The notes under the pieces are model-generated. The model was not told the origin of the DNA. It saw only the letters and a list, made by a program, of their open reading frames with translations, and searched no databases. Positions 59,062 through 64,000 of a stretch of 64,000 nt of DNA are shown one piece after another. Location: assembly GCF_002157685.2 (NCBI RefSeq), contig NZ_AP026738.1, positions 2,170,001 through 2,234,000 on the forward strand, in the 5' to 3' direction. Every line of letters starts with the position of its first letter. Position 1 is the stretch's first letter. Position numbers and translations under genes: made by a program. The stretch is from Comamonas thiooxydans. Its GTDB lineage: Bacteria; Pseudomonadota; Gammaproteobacteria; Burkholderiales; Burkholderiaceae_C.

Positions 59062-60567
59062 TTATTTGCTGGTGGCTACCGCTCCACCGCCCAGGCCGAG
59101 CGCCAGATTGCCGCCCAGCAGTCCACCCAGCAGGCCACCCGAGGCGCTTGCACCACCTGCAGCGCCTGCACCAGCCGCGACATTGGTCACGCCGCCCAGC
59201 ACGCCGCCCACGAGGCCGGTGACCGTGCCCACGGTATTGCCCACCAGGCCCGTGACTGCGGTGCCGGCATTGCCGCTGCCTCCTGTTGCTCCGCCTGCTG
59301 ATCCTGCGACACCGCCGACCAGCCCGGTCACGCTACCCAGCACGCCACCGACCAGATTGCCTGCTCCTGCAACTGGGCTGCCGGCATTTCCGCCGCCGCT
59401 CACGCCACCGGTCACGCCGCCCACCAGGCCTGTGACCGAGCCCAGCACGCCGCCGACGATATTGCCGGAGCCGCCGGCAGAGCCACCCGCGCCGCCCGTG
59501 ACATTGCCGAGCACGCCGCCGAGCAGGCCGCCGTTAGGCGTGCCGGGACCTGTCACCACGCCACCCAGGCCGGCCACGGTCTGACCGACACCCGAAACCA
59601 CGCCGCCCAGCGGAGCCACAACCGGAACCCCGGTGCTGGTGACGGAAGCTCCCACATGATTGACCACACCGCCCACGGTGCCCAGCAAGCTGTTCACCGG
59701 CTGGCCCAGGCCCGTGGTCTGAACCAGATTCTGGGTCGTGCCCAGGACGGTGCTCAGTACCGGTGTGGCGACCTGGCTGACCTGAGTCGTAAGACCCGAG
59801 ACCAGCGGGTTGCCGGTCAGCTTTGCCACCGTGCCTTCGACACCGGAAACGGTGGTGCCAAGGATTTGCACCGTGCCGCCCGCCAGGCCCGCCACATCGC
59901 CGACCACGCCAAGCTGAGGTTTGTCCAGCGCACTGACCGTCTTGCCTGCCGAAGTGACCGCAGCGCCGAGATAGCCGACAGCAGGAGCCACGCCTTGCAA
60001 GGTGGTGCCGATGGGGTCGGCCGTCTTGCCGATCTGGCCCAGGCCTGCGCTGACGCCGCTACCCACACTGTTGACGGCATTGTTCACATTGCCAAGAATT
60101 CCGCTGGCCGGCTGGGCCACACCGCTCAGAGGCGTGCCGTTGGTGGCCGTGCCCAGAGTGGAGGTCACGATGTTGTTGACGTCGCTGATGACGCCACTTG
60201 TTCCGGAAAGCGTTCCTGTGACATCCGCCACGGTGTCGCGCACCGGCGTGAGCGGAGTGCTTGCCACAGGCGGGTTGCCCGTGCCGCCATCACCCCCGCC
60301 GGTGTTGCCACCACCGGTACCGCCGCCTGTGCCTCCACCAGTGCCACCGCCCGTTCCGCCTCCGGTACCGCCACCAGTGCCACCTCCGGCAACAACATCT
60401 CCGCCGCCGGTGCCGTCGGGTCCGAGGTCGCTGCGCAGAGAGCCGCTGGAGCCACAGGCAGCCAGACTGGCAACCAAGGCTACGGCACACAGGCTGCGCA
60501 GGCTTAACGGGGTCTTGCCGTCAATGGCAACAGACAGTGCCTTGCCGGTAAAAGTAGTAGTACGCAT
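59062..60567 (-). CDS. Glycine-rich repetitive lipoprotein next to TpsB
   Basis: This 501-residue protein starts at 60567 (MRTTTFTGKALSV) with GGAGG upstream. Lipoprotein signal ends in LVASLAACGSS. Then a (GGGT)n-type linker, and about 380 residues of Gly/Val/Leu/Thr repeats, with two near copies of VGGVLGSVTGLVGGV in the C-terminal third, Cys-free after the lipobox. Such sequences are usually named collagen-like or beta-solenoid-like surface proteins. The gene lies just before the TpsB-like transporter, so it may be its partner. No TPS signature domain (NPNG-type) is visible. Confidence 0.75.
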   Translation of the reverse strand: MRTTTFTGKALSVAIDGKTPLSLRSLCAVALVASLAACGSSGSLRSDLGPDGTGGGDVVAGGGTGGGTGGGTGGGTGGGTGGGTGGGNTGGGDGGTGNPPVASTPLTPVRDTVADVTGTLSGTSGVISDVNNIVTSTLGTATNGTPLSGVAQPASGILGNVNNAVNSVGSGVSAGLGQIGKTADPIGTTLQGVAPAVGYLGAAVTSAGKTVSALDKPQLGVVGDVAGLAGGTVQILGTTVSGVEGTVAKLTGNPLVSGLTTQVSQVATPVLSTVLGTTQNLVQTTGLGQPVNSLLGTVGGVVNHVGASVTSTGVPVVAPLGGVVSGVGQTVAGLGGVVTGPGTPNGGLLGGVLGNVTGGAGGSAGGSGNIVGGVLGSVTGLVGGVTGGVSGGGNAGSPVAGAGNLVGGVLGSVTGLVGGVAGSAGGATGGSGNAGTAVTGLVGNTVGTVTGLVGGVLGGVTNVAAGAGAAGGASASGGLLGGLLGGNLALGLGGGAVATSK

Positions 60568-60866
60568 AAATCCTCCATCCCAAAAACAAGTGAAAAAATC
60601 CGTCAAATACGCGGTCCGTTGATCGGTAGGCGTATGTTCTTGTCAGAGGCTTGGCGCTGTCCAATTCAAAGTTTGAGACACGAAGTTATGCGCAATTAAC
60701 AATTGCTATCAACTTTTGTATTTTGGTAGGAGTTTGATTACTTGCGGCATGGAATAGCGCCTACATAAAAGCCACTTCCTGTCTCTGGGGCGATTCGCGC
60801 GCCACAATGGGCATCTGCCGCTCAAGCAGCGACGAGATTCCCGTAGCGCTTTAACCAAGAAAACGT

Positions 60867-62063
60867 ATGCAATTTGCCAAACGACTCGATAACGTAGAAA
60901 CCTCTGCGATCCGCGAACTCTTCAAGCTGCTGGGCAAGCCAGGCATCATCAGCTTTGCGGGCGGCTTTCCGGACAGCGCCATGTTTGACGTAGCGGGCAT
61001 CAGCGCTGCCTCCGCGGCAGCCCTGCAGCAGGAGGCGGGAGCCGCATTGCAGTACGGTGCGACAGAGGGCTACCATCCGCTGCGCGAGCAACTGTCGTCC
61101 TTTATGGCCGGCAAGGGCGTGCCCGATGTGGCGCCCGATCAACTCATCGTCACCACCGGCAGCCAGCAGGCGCTGGACCTGCTGGGCAAGACCATGGTGG
61201 GAGAGGGTGACAAGGTCATCGTCGAAGGCCCGACTTTCCTGGCCACGATTCAGTGTTTTCGCCTCTATGGCGCAGAGGTGATCTCCGCCCCTGTGGATGA
61301 GCATGGTGTGAAGACCGACGAACTGGAGAAGCTGATTGCCGAGCACAAGCCCAAGCTGGTCTATCTGATCCCGACCTTTGGCAACCCCAGTGGTGCCATG
61401 CTGAGTCTGGAACGCCGCAAAAAGGTGCTGGAGCTGGCCGTCAAGTACCAGACTCTGGTGGTGGAAGACGACCCCTACGGCGATCTGTACTTCAATGAAG
61501 CGCCTCCTGCCAGTCTGCTGTCGCTGACACGCGAAGTCCCCGGCAGCCGAGAGTGGCTGGCTCACTGCGGTTCCTTGTCCAAGGTGCTCAGCCCTGGTCT
61601 GCGTATCGGCTGGCTGATCGCACATCCCGAATTGCTTGCTCGCGCCGTGATGTGCAAGCAGTTCAGCGATGCTCATACGAGCACCTTTGCCCAGGCCACT
61701 GCAGCCCAGTATCTGAAGTCCGGCGCCATGCCCAAGACCCTGGCCCATGTACGCGAGGTCTATGCCAAGCGCGCGGAAACCATGGGTGATGCGCTGCGCG
61801 AGCAACTGGGCGATGCCGTCGAGTTCGTGCAGCCTGCCGGCGGCCTGTTCATGTGGGTGCGCCTGACGGGCGCGCGTGGCCAATTGGCGGATGCGGCCGT
61901 GCTGGCCAAGAAGGCCATTGAAGAGGGCGTGGCCTTTGTACCGGGCGCTCCGTTCTATGCACAGAACCCTGATTCGGCGACCTTCCGCCTCTCGTTTGCC
62001 ACGGCTGACGAGGACAAGATTCGCGCAGGCATTGCTCGCCTTGCCAAGGCGCTGAAGTCATGA
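60867..62063 (+). CDS. PLP-dependent aminotransferase (fold type I)
   Basis: This 398-residue protein contains KPGIISFAGGFPDSAMF, ALQYGATEGYHPLREQL, TTGSQQALDLLGK, PTFGNPSGAMLSL, EDDPYGDLYF and the PLP lysine in GSLSKVLSPGLRIGW near residue 235. This is the 2-aminoadipate/aromatic aminotransferase group related to MocR C-terminal domains. The substrate cannot be read. It overlaps slyX by four bases. Confidence 0.88.
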   Translation: MQFAKRLDNVETSAIRELFKLLGKPGIISFAGGFPDSAMFDVAGISAASAAALQQEAGAALQYGATEGYHPLREQLSSFMAGKGVPDVAPDQLIVTTGSQQALDLLGKTMVGEGDKVIVEGPTFLATIQCFRLYGAEVISAPVDEHGVKTDELEKLIAEHKPKLVYLIPTFGNPSGAMLSLERRKKVLELAVKYQTLVVEDDPYGDLYFNEAPPASLLSLTREVPGSREWLAHCGSLSKVLSPGLRIGWLIAHPELLARAVMCKQFSDAHTSTFAQATAAQYLKSGAMPKTLAHVREVYAKRAETMGDALREQLGDAVEFVQPAGGLFMWVRLTGARGQLADAAVLAKKAIEEGVAFVPGAPFYAQNPDSATFRLSFATADEDKIRAGIARLAKALKS

Positions 62064-62281
62064 GCGACAGTCACGAGGCCTTGCAAGAGCGAATCATGGA
62101 GCTGGAGATCAAGGCCAGCTACACCGAGGATTTGCTTGAGCAACTCAATATGACGATCTACCGCCAGCAGCAGCAGATCGATCTGTTGATCAACGAGGTG
62201 AGGGAGCTCAAGCGCCAAGCGCCAGAAGGCGGGGGCGCGATGGTGCGCAATCTGCGCGACGAGCTGCCGCCGCATTACTGA
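62060..62281 (+). CDS. slyX: SlyX family protein
   Basis: In this 73-residue protein LQERIMELEIKASYTEDLLEQLNMTIYRQQQQIDLL and C-terminal LRDELPPHY are the SlyX coiled-coil signature. Function of SlyX remains unknown. Confidence 0.92.
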   Translation: MSDSHEALQERIMELEIKASYTEDLLEQLNMTIYRQQQQIDLLINEVRELKRQAPEGGGAMVRNLRDELPPHY

Positions 62282-62304
62282 GCGCGCTGGGCGATGCGCT
62301 CAAG

Positions 62305-62337
62305 AAAAAGGCCGGAGTGAAAGCTCCGGCCTTTTTT
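62305..62337. terminator. Bidirectional rho-independent terminator
   Basis: AAAAA-GGCCGGAG-TGAAAG-CTCCGGCC-TTTTTT. It ends the slyX transcript and can also end leftward transcription from the DUF3149 gene. Confidence 0.9.
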
Positions 62338-62406
62338 GCACTCAAACCGCGTCATATCGCCAGCAACCCAAGGCAGTGCATGCGCAGTGCGCTATGAAGT
62401 CTGGAT

Positions 62407-62550
62407 TTACTCCAATGGGGTGCTGGCGACGTTCTTCATCTTGCCCAGGAAGAGGCGCGTAAAGAAAGCGGCCATGACGATGATCAGCAAAATCACGGCC
62501 AGGCTCATCAGCCCGTAGTCGGTGGAAAAGAGATCAATCATCAGCTTCAT
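62407..62550 (-). CDS. DUF3149-like small membrane protein
   Basis: This 47-residue protein starts at 62550 (MKLMIDLFSTDYGLMSLAV) with GGGAGG upstream. One membrane helix (LAVILLIIVMAAFFTRLFL) and a short tail. Matches the DUF3149 pattern of betaproteobacterial membrane peptides. Role unknown. Confidence 0.8.
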   Translation of the reverse strand: MKLMIDLFSTDYGLMSLAVILLIIVMAAFFTRLFLGKMKNVASTPLE

Positions 62551-62765
62551 GGTGCCTCCCTGTTGAGTTTCCGCAGTCTTGCGGCATGTCTCACTATGGC
62601 CGCTCGGTCTGGCCGGGGGCTTGTGCTGCATCAAGCTTTGGCTGCTGTCGCTTTGAGGCAGAGCAAGCTGGCGCGCATGGCGAATCCTCAATCCTGGCGG
62701 GCGCTTGCAGGGATTTTTGCTTTGAAGTTGCCGAAATTCCTTTCAGAGGAGGAGCCGCTGCCAAC

Positions 62766-64000
62766 TTACTTTCGCAAAAAGGGCAGGGCTACCTCTTCTG
62801 GAATGGGGCAGACATAGGGCTTGCCCTCGCGGCGTTGCACTAGTTCTTTCTTGGCGCGTTCAAGCAACTCGGGCTGGGCGAACAGTTCCACAGCGGTGGC
62901 GGTCAGAATTTTTGCGGCGTGCACCATGCCGGTGTGAGCCAGGCCGGACTGCCCTTGCGACACCATCTGCCAGGAGTGCAGCGGTGTGCCAAAAGCATAG
63001 CAGGCCACCCAGGCCTGAACCGTGGGCGTGATCCAGCTCACATCGGCCACGTCGGTGGAGCCGAACATGATGTCTTTGGCGTTCGGGTCGTAGGGCGTCA
63101 GACCTTCAAAAATGGCCGGCACCTTGCCGCGCAGCACACTGGCCAAGGGGCGGCTGACGGCATCGACATCGTTTTTGTCCAGCGTGGCCTGGAATTGGCC
63201 GGCAACAGCATGCGCCTGCGCATCGGCTTGCAACTGTCCCAGTGCCTGCATCTGTGCATGCATCACGCTGTTCAGCGTGCTGTTTTGCAGCAGATTGGAG
63301 CAGGCCTTGTCGAAGACGATTTCGAGCTTGCAGTCCGTCATCAGCGCGGCACCACGCGCCACGTTCTGAACGCGCTCATAGAGTTCGCTGGCTTCGTGGT
63401 TGCGTGCTGCCCGCACCAGATACAGCACTTCGGCGCGCGCCTGCACAACATTGGGCGACAGACCACCGCTATCGGTGACGGCGTAGTGCACGCGGGCGTC
63501 CGAGGGCATGTGCTCGCGCAAATAGTTCACCCCCACGTTCATCAGCTCCACTGCATCCAAGGCACTGCGGCCCAGGTGGGGCGAGTGCGCGGCATGCGAT
63601 GCCTTGCCGTGGAAGACAAACTTTGCCTGAATATTGGCCAGCGTGCTTTGGCTGAACAGACCGGTGTAGCTGGCTGGGTGCCAGGTCAGTGCTGCATCCA
63701 CATCATCGAACACGCCGGCGCGGGCCATGAAGGTCTTGCCGGAGCCGCCTTCCTCGGCTGGACAGCCGTAATAGCGCACACGCCCGCTCGTGCCGGTGCT
63801 TTTCAGGTGCTGTTGCAGCGCAATGGCGGCAAAGTGCGCAGAAGTTCCCAGTAGATGGTGGCCGCAGCCGTGGCCGGCCAGACCGGGGCTGTCGGTGGAC
63901 GGGGTGCAAACCAGAGCACCGCTTTGCTGGTTCAGGCCTGACAGGGCGTCGTATTCACCGAGCAAGGCAATGACCGGGCCTGCATCGCCCCATTCGGCCA
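62766..64000 (-). CDS. M20 family amidohydrolase, AbgB-like (5' end outside window)
   Basis: 411 residues are visible. Zn-ligand motifs HGCGHHLLG, CPAEEGGSGK and HPASYTG and FHGKASHAAHSPHLGRSALDA identify the M20D aminoacylase/aminobenzoyl-glutamate hydrolase group; AKDIMFGSTDVADVSW and C-terminal HTGMVHAAKIL agree with AbgB. It should hydrolyse an N-acyl or p-aminobenzoyl amino acid. The frame continues past the right edge, so the N terminus is missing. Confidence 0.88.
   Translation of the reverse strand, partial: AEWGDAGPVIALLGEYDALSGLNQQSGALVCTPSTDSPGLAGHGCGHHLLGTSAHFAAIALQQHLKSTGTSGRVRYYGCPAEEGGSGKTFMARAGVFDDVDAALTWHPASYTGLFSQSTLANIQAKFVFHGKASHAAHSPHLGRSALDAVELMNVGVNYLREHMPSDARVHYAVTDSGGLSPNVVQARAEVLYLVRAARNHEASELYERVQNVARGAALMTDCKLEIVFDKACSNLLQNSTLNSVMHAQMQALGQLQADAQAHAVAGQFQATLDKNDVDAVSRPLASVLRGKVPAIFEGLTPYDPNAKDIMFGSTDVADVSWITPTVQAWVACYAFGTPLHSWQMVSQGQSGLAHTGMVHAAKILTATAVELFAQPELLERAKKELVQRREGKPYVCPIPEEVALPFLRK

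Noticed and set aside
60297..60410. Tandem GGTGGC-type repeats as a phase-variable tract
   Set aside because: The 12-base units are degenerate at the DNA level and in-frame, so slippage switching is unlikely.

Overview
The window is a high-GC chromosomal segment of a betaproteobacterium of the order Burkholderiales, most likely a Comamonas-type member of the Comamonadaceae. The evidence is the zapB-like/zapA/6S RNA arrangement, codon use, Comamonadaceae-type intergenic repeats and the style of the cobalamin locus. The genus is an inference from protein style, not a database result.

Positions 391-37434 hold a complete-looking transposable (Mu-type) prophage of 37,044 bp. It sits inside an aromatic-acid MFS transporter gene and is flanked by a CAATAT target duplication; removing the phage and one copy of CAATAT restores the transporter reading frame exactly. 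Both phage ends start TGAA and carry two GATAAA motifs at identical distances (bases 14-19 and 37-42 from each end). The early region (27975 leftward to about 18844) encodes a BcepMu gp16-like regulator, a DDE transposase, a MuB-like ATPase, DUF3164, DUF2528, RdgC-like, GemA and Mor/C-type proteins. The late genes are split over two divergent arms. On the minus strand (18741 to 545) are protease/scaffold, capsid, connector, tail tube, a tail fibre with an esterase-like domain, frameshifted tail chaperones, tape measure, tail tip, and a com/adenine-methylase pair. On the plus strand (30118 to 37317) are SAR endolysin, nested Rz/Rz1, terminase, portal, MuF-like and gpG-like proteins. No tail sheath gene is seen, so this is a siphovirus-type tail on a BcepMu/Mu-like transposition core. 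A palindrome, AGTAAAGCGCTTTACT, occurs at the head of each of three late blocks. The repressor (28079, plus strand) lies in the middle with an operator in the spacer of the leftward early promoter, followed by three accessory genes likely expressed in the lysogen.

From 37435 to 41143 the host sequence resumes: the rest of the broken transporter, an unknown protein, a secreted SNase-like nuclease, 6S RNA, zapA and a zapB-like gene. From 41386 to 56420 a cobalamin riboswitch heads a long, tightly overlapped locus for corrinoid uptake and late B12 assembly: btuB, cobB, cobU, btuF, btuC, btuD, cobO, bluB, cbiB, cobC, a HipA-like kinase plus DUF3037 pair, cobQ, a His-rich periplasmic protein, cobT. 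Corrin-ring genes and cobS are not present in the window, so the locus fits salvage and nucleotide-loop assembly.

The right end (56476-64000) holds nth, a TpsB/FhaC-type outer-membrane transporter downstream of a glycine-rich repetitive lipoprotein (a possible non-canonical secretion pair), a PLP aminotransferase with slyX, a DUF3149 membrane peptide, and the 3' part of an M20 amidohydrolase that runs off the window.
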